Notes under the pieces: generated by a model | Databases searched by the model: none | What the model was told of the DNA's origin: nothing | The model's input: only the letters and a program-made list of their open reading frames with translations | Shown: positions 12,001-21,400 of the stretch, in pieces | How positions within the stretch are numbered: the first letter of the stretch is position 1 | How the letters are laid out: each line of letters starts with the position of its first letter | DNA from: Pigoraptor chileana | Lineage: Eukaryota > Opisthokonta > Filasterea | Assembly (NCBI GenBank): GCA_943704495.1 | Contig: CALSCR010003065.1 | Span: forward strand, 1-26,410 | Direction of reading: 5' to 3' | Length of the DNA: 26,410 bases | Made by a program: the position numbers and the translations under genes

Positions 12001-13436
12001 TCCAGCGATGCAGAGTCCTTTAGCATCCAGACACTGCTCGTGTCGACGGCATCGATCAATGCACCAACAATCAGCACGCTCGCGCTGTCGCGGGAAACAA
12101 GTGCTCGACACCCGCTCAGTGACAGCGTCGACCCAAACATGGCGAGTTGACCGTGGTTCAAGGTGCGGAATGCCTCGCACGACTGCGTGACGTCGCTTTC
12201 GTTGGAGCTGCGCACAGACACAGACGCCATTTCGGATGCAGTAATGGTGAGCCAACCGGCCTCACGTATGTCCGCAACCTCAACCGCCGAAATCCTTGTG
12301 TTGTTTGTAACAGAGACAGTTGCGTCGGAGGCTATGCGAAAGCACACTCCGCTGCACGCCGTGAGGGATGATGCCGCGACGACTGCATCTGCCTCACCCT
12401 CCGCACTAAGGAGTGCCCACCCCTCCATTTGACAGCTGTCCACGCGCACTCGTGCCATGCCATGGGCACCGATGAGTGCTGCTGCAGTACCGTCAGCACC
12501 AACACCACTCACTTCTCGCCTTCCACGCGCATCTGGCGGTACATCTGGCCCACTCTCCACAGCACGCACGATGCGAAGCTGCTCCTCCTCATCACTCCGC
12601 CGCTCATGGTCAGCACTGCCATCTCTGCCACATGTGAACGCGCTTTGCGTAAAAGTCGCAACGCCCGAGATGTTGAACATTGGCTCTGGTACTCGACAGT
12701 TTGAAACGGAAAACTTGCATTCCGAAACAGACAGGCCACCGCCATCCCCCACATCCACCAGCACACCGTCACAGTCCACAAACGCCACCCCTGCGATTTC
12801 AAAAGTGCCGCCACGATGCACCTCGAACCGAGGAAGAATCGAGATCGCGCGCAGATGGGCGACGCCAACACCATTTATGCACGTGACAACGGGAAATTTT
12901 CCCGTTCCAATTTCCGACGCCGAAGGGGGTGAACGGCGGATGGAAAAAGTGACACCGGATGCGATGGTAAAGGAGGGCATTTGCGAGGCGTCCTCCGTGG
13001 AACTCAAAGCCCACACATATGTGCTGTCCGCATCCAACATCACCGCAACCACTTTGTCGCCCTGCAGCATGGAGTCTTCCGCCGCCCTCAACGCATCGTT
13101 AAATGAGAGCGTCGGCTGCCGCAGAGATGCTGGCGACTCGGACGCGACACGCGCTGCCCTCTGAATCCCTAGTGGAGCACGCAAGTGGATGCTGTGCGAC
13201 TCATGATCATTATCCGTGTGCATCTCATTTTGCAGCGATGGTCGTTGGCTTTCCGGCATCACGCCAGCCAGTAGCCGTTGCACAACGTCGCGATTTGCGG
13301 CTACACGCTCCGCAGTTGACTGCTGTGCCATCACTGCAACGCATGTGCTTGCACAGTGTGCACACACAAATACGAAGAAGATTACTTGGGTGTGCAAGGA
13401 GGCGGTACACCTCTTGCCATATAAAGTACGCATCAT
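3086..13436 (-). CDS. Giant receptor tyrosine kinase with beta-helix ectodomain
   Basis: Eight exons on the minus strand: 13436-6261, 6092-5997, 5718-5434, 5100-5041, 4905-4845, 4642-4574, 4342-4293 and 3877-3086. They join in frame to about 2,862 residues. A signal peptide (hydrophobic core around residues 17-36) precedes about 2,250 residues of right-handed beta-helix-type repeats. About 40 of the turns carry GG followed by a hydrophobic residue (GGVFYV, GGFLSV, GGAIFA), like chlamydial Pmp and pectin-lyase folds. One membrane span (about 2308-2335) is followed by RRNRKR. The kinase has GEGAFG (2381-2386), Lys2405 in AAAK, Glu2422, HKDLAARN (2518-2525), DFG (2542-2544) and PVRWTAIES where PVRWMAPES is usual. 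HxDLAARN marks a true tyrosine kinase. A Gly/Ser insert precedes helix E. The tail of about 200 residues has candidate phosphotyrosine sites at 2756, 2773, 2825 and 2834. Substrate and ligand are unknown. Confidence 0.9.
6093..6260 (-). other. Intron 1 of the receptor kinase gene, frame-neutral and stop-free
   Basis: The intron starts GTGAGT after the Gly-loop exon and ends GAGCAG before VLMNGRLR. It is 168 bases long, divisible by three, with no stop in the kinase frame. Read through, it would add 56 residues that include a strongly hydrophobic run (LFIIMWSLCVVVCATLIG) between the Gly loop and the catalytic lysine. Removal restores normal kinase spacing, so I treat it as an intron. Confidence 0.75.
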
Positions 13437-13796
13437 AAATGGTCATGCCGGCACGGCCTGCCGTCGCCAACTTGGGAAATCCGGTGCCTCAGTCTTCGGG
13501 CCCGTGACGGTCCTGTGAATCAAGGATGACTTAGTGACGGCATGAAGGAAAGCCGCACATTGATGCGGCGGCGACCAGAGCACTTTCTTCGTGCGCTTTC
13601 ACCATGGTGACCGACGACTTTCGCATGCCATTAACGCCCCGATGCGAATTCTAATCATTACAGGCCGTCGCTCGGCATTGAGACAACGTTGTACACTTTG
13701 TCTTCCGCAGTAGCATAACCAGACTGAGACGGCGTGGCAACCGTCGGTCTCGGGCGAGTCGGCGACTTGAGAAACATTCGGTCTGATGTTATAGCA

Positions 13797-14037
13797 CTAA
13801 GAATACAAACGGCATGAATCGCCCACTTTTAATTCTAATGTTGGGGGATTCAGCATGCATGGAGACTGAGATGACTCAAGAGGCCGAACCAAAGAACCAA
13901 CCGTCTAAGAATACAAACATGTGTAAATCTTTGTCAGTCGGGGATTCATGCACTGAGATGGCCACTGACCCGGGCACGGGGCGTCAGGAGGCTGAGACCG
14001 TCAGATGACTCAGGAGGCCGAACCCGAAATGAACCAA
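13797..14037. repeat. Degenerate direct repeats, roughly 100-130 base spacing
   Basis: Several words recur in the same order. CTAAGAATACAAAC is at 13797-13810 and 13905-13918. GGGGATTCA is at about 13844 and 13940. AGATGACTCA(A/G)GAGGCCGAACC is at 13869-13891 and 14003-14025, each followed by GAACCAA. They look like a decayed tandem duplication. Confidence 0.65.
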
Positions 14038-15602
14038 TTCTTTTTTGTGCGGTAAACAAATAAAGGCCGTCTCATAGTGATCCAGTACTGAGTGTGGCAC
14101 TTAATTATGCTCCTTGCGGGGAAATTATTTGGGAACCGACTGACACACACAGCGCGGTTCGTCGGTTTCACTGTCAACGGCTGTGAGGGGCACTCCCGGC
14201 TGCTGCATGCAGTCAACTGTGTGTAACCGACGGTTCGGCGAGATCTCGGGATTCGCAGCTAATTACCGTGGTGCGCGCAATACTGGCAAGGCCGTTCTCA
14301 GTGCAGCTGACGGACTGAACCCTTGATACTGGCAATACCTCACGCTAACTTGAAAGTATGTGTTGCTTCTGATGCCTTGCCTTGCGATCCTAATCTAATC
14401 AGCAATCGAAACAAAATGGCTCCAAAAGATGCCAAAATGCTGTACTCAAAAGTTCACAAGAGAAAAAGAATGAAGGAACAAATTCTGAGAGTGACGACCC
14501 AATAGATCGGCCCGATCTGGCAACACAAATTTAGAGAAAATGCACGCCGCACGCACAATACTGGCCCCCGTGTGGGCTCAGTGGGCCGTGCCGATCACTG
14601 ACGCCGCCCAATGACACACTGGGCAATTCCCGCCGGTGGACTGTCAGTCATCTGATCAGCTGAATAACCGAATCCCAGTATGGATATTTGTATGGGCATG
14701 GCAGCAGCCATCGGGACATGCCGGGAGCCGCAAAAATGACTCGGGCACTTGTCCCGCGGCGCCCGGATGGATGCGGAAAAACACTGTGAATCACTCGACT
14801 GAGGAACTCCTCCAGAAGCTGCCTCCCGCGGTCACCGGAACCGGCACGGTGTGACTTCGGCGGCCGCTCACCGGCCACTCTATTTTAGTCAGCAGATCCA
14901 CGACTACAGATATACATGCGCCAATTTTCAACATTCGTATTCCAAAGAAACGACTCAGGCCAGTACAAGGGGCGAGCTGTGCGTCACAGCTCCGGCCGAT
15001 TTTTACTGGTCAGCCGGACGGAGCATTGATATCCGCTCGATCTGATTAAAAAAAATGGGCGAGCCCCGTGCGTCATGGAGCATGGTTTGAAGTCACAACT
15101 TGTTGAACGATACATCTGCCGGCGGCAGGGGCCATGGCGACGTGGCCCGGCCTGTTATCATGGCTGAGAACTGTATACGGTTGTCGGCACCGGACTGACC
15201 GGCGACAACTGAACGGCAGTGAACCGAACTGGCAATTGCATTACGGCGCCCATCCGGCGCAGTATCAGCGGCCAAAATGTGGAGCCGACGTACCCACCGC
15301 GGGTACCAGTGGTCAATTACTCAACGCTCCTAGGTCGGTCTGATGTCACTACAGTTGTCGTGGGGCCGGCCGGCCGCCGTGGGTCAGTCCGTCGCTGGTG
15401 CCGTTGAAGTTGGAATGTTGTCACGTGATTTTGGGAAATCAGATGTAACTATATGTGCGAGGTCTCGCAAGAAACATTTCAGCCATTTCAGCCATTCAGA
15501 TTCGCGAACACCATGCACGGAAGGGGAAAGGGCGCATTGTGATTGGTCGGCCGTCAGCGGATGCGTTTGTGGTGCTTGATTACGGAATGGTGACGCGCGG
15601 TA

Positions 15603-15683
15603 TACACACACAGACACACACACAGACACACACACAGACACACACACACACACACACACACATACACACACACACACACACAC
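15603..15683. repeat. CA microsatellite with CACACAG interruptions
   Basis: Blocks of CACACACAGA are followed by a purer CA run, ending about 25 bases before the TATA box of the macrodomain-sirtuin gene. A variable promoter-proximal tract of this kind can change spacing and chromatin. Confidence 0.95.
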
Positions 15684-15706
15684 TGGCAGCGGCATGGAAT
15701 GCAACG

Positions 15707-15714
15707 TATATAAA
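15707..15714 (+). promoter_or_regulatory. TATA box of the macrodomain-sirtuin gene
   Basis: TATATAAA lies 46 bases before the first in-frame ATG (15753). With the usual spacing of about 30 bases to the start site, transcription would begin around 15740. That leaves a leader of only 10-15 bases before that ATG, or about 100 bases before the second in-frame ATG at 15843. Confidence 0.6.
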
Positions 15715-15752
15715 GCTTATGGGTTGCCTCTTCACTAGCACAGCAAAACAAC

Positions 15753-17723
15753 ATGCTTGGCCTTGGATCTCATTCTCCAGTCATTGCCGTTTGGTTCAGT
15801 TTTTTCCTTCTCCCAGATTACATTCTCTCGCAAGCCTTCAAGATGTCGGCATTGGATCTCGATGCATATCGCAAGCATGTCGCGTTGGACGAGCCTTACC
15901 GGACCGCGCCCGATGCCTCTCGTTCCGTTTCAGAAAGCCTCGACATTGCTCTTTCGCATCTCCTTATTGCGCACGACATTGTTGATGAAGAGCAGATCAT
16001 GTCCCGCCCATACGGCGAGCGTCGCACACTTCTCCGCGAGCTGTTAACAACATGGCATCCGTCCAAAGGCTCTCTTCCAGATCACGTGATCTCCGCCGTC
16101 GATGTCGTCCTCCAATCTGAGCTGGCTGCCCGCCATGTAACCGATGCGTCGCTGTTACAACGCGTACCTGAAACGTTCGGTGGCGCTGTACATGCATCGT
16201 CAAGTAGAAAGCGCGATTTGGACGGCGTGTTTTCGAAGATTGCACTCTGGCGTGGAGACATCACTTCACTGAAGGTGGATGTGATTGTAAATGCCGCCAA
16301 CTCGGCACTTCTCGGGTGCTTTCAGCCGAGTCACAAGTGCATCGACAACGTCATCCACGCGGCCGCAGGTCCTCGGCTGCGGCGAGACTGCAATACGATT
16401 ATGGAGACGCTCAATCGCGCCGAACCTGTCGGCAGTGCAAAGGTCACTCGCGCATACAACCTCCCGTCCCGCTTTGTGGTGCACACTGTTGGCCCCGCGA
16501 CTCGCAACACCGACGCGAACGGAAAAGTGCTCGTGTCCCGCAAGGAAGAAAATCAACTCGCTTCGTCATATGTCTCGTCTCTTGAACTTGCATCACTTCT
16601 TCCTGGCGTGTCGTCAATTGCTTTTTGTTGCATTTCGACGGGATTGTTTGGTTTTCCAAAGGATCGCGCGTCCCAAATCGCCGTTGCAACCGTCGCCGAC
16701 TGGCTCGAAACACACCCCGACTCGCCCATCAAGCTCGTTGTGTTCAACGTGTTCACCGACGAAGATTTGGAATACTATGAAGACGTGTTTGCGTCCATAT
16801 ACACGCAATTAGGCTCGCAGATTTCGCCAATCGCATCGGACTTCTTCTCGCACTCTGCGGAGGATCGTATTGGGAAGGCGATTGATACTGCCGCATCGTG
16901 GCTGCGCGATGCAGACTGCATTCTGGTTGCTGCCGGTGCCGGAATGAGCGCCGCCGCTGGCCTGGACTACAACGACGAGGCTCTGTTCAAGCGACTGTTT
17001 CCTGCAATGCACCGCCGTGGTCACCGATGCATGTATGAATTCATCGGATTTACGAATTGGACGGAGAAACTGCGCTGGGGCTATCTGTTTTCGCAAATTG
17101 AGCTCGCCCGTTTCAAATGGCCGCTGCACCCGGCGTATGGGCGTCTGCTGGACATTGTGCGCCGCATTGCACCGGACAACCACTTTGTTATGACATCGAA
17201 CGTCGACGGAATGTTCGAACGGAATGGGTTTGATGCATCGCGGATTTACACGCGCCAAGGCGACTATGCGCGACTACAATGCCTGCAGCGGTGCACGGAG
17301 GAGGTGTGGCCTATCAAGCCGTACATGGACAGGGCACTGCCGACGATCGACCCGAAGACTCAGGAGATAACAGATCCCGATGCGGTTCCACGCTGCCCGA
17401 ACTGCGGTGGCGCTGTCGTCATGAATGTGCGCGGTGGCGACTGGTTCATCGAGCATCCGTACCACGCGCAGTATGCTGCGTTTCAAGAGTTTATTGCGTC
17501 TACAAAGGGGAAGCGCCTCGTCGTGGTCGAAGTGGGTGCGGGATTCAACACACCGTCGGTAATTCGCTGGCCTTGCGAGCAAATTGTGGCTCGGAACCCG
17601 GATGCTCGTCTCGTGCGCATTAACGACCTCCATCCGGACTTTGCGCGCGAGCTCGGGAGTCATGCCGTTGGAATCACAGGCAACGCTGCGGATGCTATAG
17701 TGGCAATTGCTGATTCTGTTTAA
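15753..17723 (+). CDS. Zinc-type macrodomain fused to SirTM-like sirtuin
   Basis: One intronless frame of 656 codons. After an N-terminal helical region comes a macrodomain (about 165-360): WRGDIT, NAAN (180-183), then GCFQPSHKCIDN with Cys189, His194 and Cys196. This is the signature of the zinc-containing macrodomains that remove ADP-ribose. A sirtuin domain follows (about 380-656): GAGMS (395-399), NVD (483-485) and a zinc tetrad Cys510/Cys514/Cys548/Cys551. The catalytic sirtuin His is Gln502 (RQGDY), as in class M sirtuins (SirTM), which act as ADP-ribosyltransferases rather than deacetylases. In bacteria the separate SirTM and macrodomain proteins modify and de-modify lipoylated GcvH-like carriers, so one polypeptide here would hold both writer and eraser. 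No lipoyl protein is adjacent. The start may instead be the ATG at 15843 (626 residues). The 30-residue extension is hydrophobic and could be a targeting peptide. Confidence 0.92.
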   Translation: MLGLGSHSPVIAVWFSFFLLPDYILSQAFKMSALDLDAYRKHVALDEPYRTAPDASRSVSESLDIALSHLLIAHDIVDEEQIMSRPYGERRTLLRELLTTWHPSKGSLPDHVISAVDVVLQSELAARHVTDASLLQRVPETFGGAVHASSSRKRDLDGVFSKIALWRGDITSLKVDVIVNAANSALLGCFQPSHKCIDNVIHAAAGPRLRRDCNTIMETLNRAEPVGSAKVTRAYNLPSRFVVHTVGPATRNTDANGKVLVSRKEENQLASSYVSSLELASLLPGVSSIAFCCISTGLFGFPKDRASQIAVATVADWLETHPDSPIKLVVFNVFTDEDLEYYEDVFASIYTQLGSQISPIASDFFSHSAEDRIGKAIDTAASWLRDADCILVAAGAGMSAAAGLDYNDEALFKRLFPAMHRRGHRCMYEFIGFTNWTEKLRWGYLFSQIELARFKWPLHPAYGRLLDIVRRIAPDNHFVMTSNVDGMFERNGFDASRIYTRQGDYARLQCLQRCTEEVWPIKPYMDRALPTIDPKTQEITDPDAVPRCPNCGGAVVMNVRGGDWFIEHPYHAQYAAFQEFIASTKGKRLVVVEVGAGFNTPSVIRWPCEQIVARNPDARLVRINDLHPDFARELGSHAVGITGNAADAIVAIADSV

Positions 17724-18460
17724 TCGGTTCTTTCGACCGTTTGCAGCTGCGTAGCGTCAGCCTTGTTGATCTTTTATGTTAATGCAGTTGTATATCACAT
17801 TTCAATATTTAAACACTTGAAAAATTCAAAACAATCTTGCTTATACCTGCTGTGCCAAGATGTTCCTGTAGTCGCAGTGTCAGTCAGTGCAGTCGTCCCT
17901 TCAGTTCGCTTTAGGAAAATTAGTAACACGTCCGGCGATTCAGACGACAGTTATGGCTAAGTTAGCAACGCCGACACACAACCGCAGGGTCCACCATTCG
18001 CCTCAGTGCTGTCACGACGATTACCTCTTTCTATTCTTATGCGTGACTGTGTCTACGGCAAGACGAGGAGGAGTGTCGCGTGGTTCAGGGCGTCCGCTGT
18101 AAAGACTGGCCGGGTAGCGAGATTAGCCGGTACAAGTTGTAGGCTGTCCTCCGTACGGCAGCATTGCACTAAATACTTTCAATAAAAAACAACACATTTG
18201 CATACGGTATCACAGAAATGAAGACAAAATAAAAAGACTTGAAAATTAATTTTTGGTGAAATAACAAACAGTTGAAAGGCCCAAGCGCATCAGTTCATCA
18301 GCATAGTACTAGGACCCCCAACTCTGAAATAGCTGAGTCAGACTGAAATCGCCTGAAGACAAGAAATGTAGGATGCAAGTCAGTGTCATAGGCGCTGTGC
18401 CCATGGACTCCACACCTGAAGGCAAGTAAGAGCAAATGAACCGAAAGAGTGAAGCCCTGC
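17724..18460. other. Gap between convergent genes, no gene recognised
   Basis: This AT-rich stretch lies between the stop of the macrodomain-sirtuin gene and the stop of the fucosidase gene. It contains two + strand AATAAA signals. I see no coding potential and no clear minus-strand polyadenylation signal for the fucosidase. Confidence 0.5.
18181..18233 (+). terminator. Possible polyadenylation signals (two AATAAA)
   Basis: AATAAA occurs at 18181-18186 and 18228-18233 in an A-rich stretch, about 460-510 bases after the macrodomain-sirtuin stop codon. They are the nearest consensus signals for that transcript, though the implied 3' untranslated region is long. Confidence 0.35.
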
Positions 18461-21400
18461 CTATGCTGTTCCCGTAAGCCTGAACGCCCACGCACTTTGG
18501 CAGGGCATTTCGTCGAATGATATCTGCGGCATGCGCACCACAAGACCGTTGGGCGTATTCGACCACTCGAGAGCGCCGTCCACGCCAAGCATCTCGACAG
18601 TGCCATCCTGCGTCATGGTGACGGATGGCAGCACAATCGACTCGCGGCGCCAAATGTCCACAATGGCAAACACGTCATTGCCCGTCTTAGCAGCCGTGTA
18701 ACTGACCTGTGGTGCGAGATCACGTGGGCATGGTGTCAGCCAAGTAGAGACTAATTTGACAACACTATGTATCGGCTTTTAGAGGGCGGAACCTGTGAAA
18801 TATGTGTGGTGCTGTTTTGTAACTTTGCTAGTGGGCGAGACATGCCAAAGTGATTGAAATAGCACCACACACATTTCACGCACACATGATAACTCACATG
18901 CATGAGACATTCGCTATAGACACAGACGCACAGCACAACCAAAGGCCCTTCATACCGTGTAGAAGCGTTTCTTTCCGCTGGAATGGCCGGCATCCGCCGT
19001 CAGTGCCCACAGATTATCCGTCCTTGCATAACACATGTTGGCCCACGCACCCGTTGTTGCATCGTGCCAAGTGTAGGAGAGGCACTTCGCCGACGCAGCG
19101 CAGAGAGACTCACACGATGCAGTGTCGGCAGCACTGCCGAGGAAAACAACCGAGCCTGCGCTTGATCCCGGGGTCGGGACACCGGCAAACACATTGCTTC
19201 GTCCCTTAGTCCGTCCCACGAATGCCTTTGGATTTGGGGCAAAATACTCTTGTTGAACCTTCCATGTGCGCGTGCTGCATTATGTTCCGAGTGGTGTGCG
19301 TGCAGGTGTCCACAATGTCGCACATTGCGGTGCATAATTTGTTTGTGTGGTATGGAGACGAGTTAGCAGTATGCTCGGCAGCAATAATGTTATCAAAACT
19401 GATGCAAAAAGTAAGAATAGCATGGCACACACACGTAATAATTCAGGTGTGAACACGGGATATTTTTTTTTTGACGATGCATAGTGCGCATGCTTGAAGC
19501 AAACTTACGCGTAGATAGCCTCCCCGTTCACGCGGAGCCAGTCGCCGACCTGGAGAAGACGCTCAGCCATAACGGGCGGAATTGTCCCATCCGCCGCCGG
19601 TCCTACTCCAATGCATGGCACACCGTGTGTGAATCAATTTACATACTCTAGATTGCGTGGCATTATAGCCACTAGAGTGCGTACTTACCTGTACTACGCC
19701 ACATATCGGCGCAACATCAATCAACACACCACACACAAACGAATATATGTGTGCGCGCACGCGCGCGTGTGTGTGTGTGCATGCATGTGGATCGACGAAT
19801 GCATCCTTCAAATAGTATACCCACCAATATCCAGGAGAAGGTTTCCACCAAAGCAAACACTTCGCACAACGAGCGCAATTATATCAGTTGCCGTCGAGTA
19901 CTTATCCGCCGGGGTGTTGCGATTCAGTCCAAAAGAGTGAACGTCGATGCCTGTAAGTGCCCATCAGATGTAGAGACCTTAATTCACGCACTCAAATGCG
20001 AAGCAGTGAACACAATACAACACTGAACCGGCATATCATCGTATGGATACACTGCTTCCATGCAGAAATTAAAACTATACCGATTTGCACAGATAAACTG
20101 TGAAATAGACATATGCGCGAACGCAAGCAAGCAACTGCGCATGCGACATTGCGTCTTTTGAATTGAGGCACCCACCGCTATTCTCCTCCCACTTGTGGTC
20201 AGAGTACACAGTGGAGCTATACCTGTTGTGCATATTTGGTTCGATTAAGGACAAGAGTTACAAAGTATGTCAGTTCAATCGTGATTACAGTGAATGCATT
20301 AGTGCCCAGCTGCATAGACAGCCGACACAATTCAGATCGGCCATCAGTGTAAGGTGACGACATGATCCAAGGCAGAAATATACACATACACTGTATAAGG
20401 CAGGAGAGTGCATTTATAACCATATGTGGACAATGCTCACTCTGGTGTGTAGAACCCGCCGTGCACCCCGGGTGTTTCAGAGCCCCAGCGGTCGTTAATG
20501 ACAATCGTATCTGTTGGCAGCGAACGAGACAACACAGCAGACGAATGGTGAGCAAGACAAGGGTGTGGGTTTATGTATGTGGTATTGTATAAGATAGTGA
20601 GTAATATGTATGTGCTTGTTTTTACGATTGTGTGTGGGTGAGTGTGCGCGAGTATTTATGTATGTATAAAGCAAGCACAATGTGAGTCAAAAATCATGAA
20701 ACACCGACTGACGCACCCTTCACGGGAGACTCATTGAAGAGCCAGGCCAGGAATTCCTCAGAGTGCCAGAACGTGGCATTGTGCTCCCACTGTCCGTCCG
20801 TCCAGAGTACATCGGGCTGGTAGTTGTTCACAAGGTCATACAGCTGGGGAAGCATCACCTGCAAGCGCGTTGAGATGTGTGCGCAAGCATAGTGATGGGC
20901 GGGAATATTGCGAATAGGAGGGGGTCAGAGTGAGAGAGAGAGAGAGCAGTATGTAGGGGGATCAGAGAATAGTATGTAGGTCAGAGAGCAGTATGTGAGG
21001 GGTCCAGAGAGAGCAGTGTGGACAGTAGTGAAGTGTTGGAGGCATTGCACATATTTGATTGATGATGTTTTCAAGGAGAGCGATTGCCAGAGCGTCGAAG
21101 GGGTGCACTTGGTGAATGTCAATGCGCATTTTCGACAATGGAATCGATTCGCGGTATAAACAAGGAGAAATCGCGAATACGAAGGGTTATAGGCTCACCT
21201 GGTCGACATATTGTGACGGTTTAGGTCCAATGTACAGGGGATGGAACCACTCATACAGCGAGAAGTACATTCCTGCATGCAAGCCCTTACTGTTTTTGGC
21301 GAAGACCAAATTGCGGGGACGTACATTCATTGCAAAATGAATGTAGTAAGAATGTGTTGGGGTGCTCCGTATTTGTTGCATTTTTTCGATTATAAAAACA

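Larger units (their letters stand above)
13437..15706. other. Intergenic region between divergent genes, no gene recognised
   Basis: This 2.3-kb stretch separates the 5' ends of the receptor kinase gene (minus) and the macrodomain-sirtuin gene (plus), and should hold both promoters. Open frames are short and show no domain. It carries degenerate repeats at 13797-14037, a TCACGTGA site at 15421-15428 and a CA microsatellite at 15603-15683. I see no TATA box close upstream of the kinase start. The GC-rich middle (about 14500-15400) may be decayed mobile DNA, but no terminal repeats or transposase remnant were found. Confidence 0.5.

Noticed and set aside
12457-13164. A 235-codon + strand open frame, with many similar ones (for example 11560-12150 and 7468-8136) inside the kinase gene
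   Set aside because: They lie antisense to the large minus-strand exon. They are rich in Pro, Ser, Thr and Arg with no domain pattern, as expected from the complement of a repetitive, codon-biased coding exon.
14500-15400. GC-rich intergenic block considered as a transposon
   Set aside because: No terminal inverted repeats, target-site duplications, long terminal repeats or transposase/reverse-transcriptase motifs could be found by eye.
15455-15985. A 176-codon + strand frame crossing the CA repeat before the macrodomain-sirtuin gene
   Set aside because: Its middle is microsatellite (repeated Thr-His), and its end overlaps the macrodomain-sirtuin coding region in another frame with no recognisable domain.
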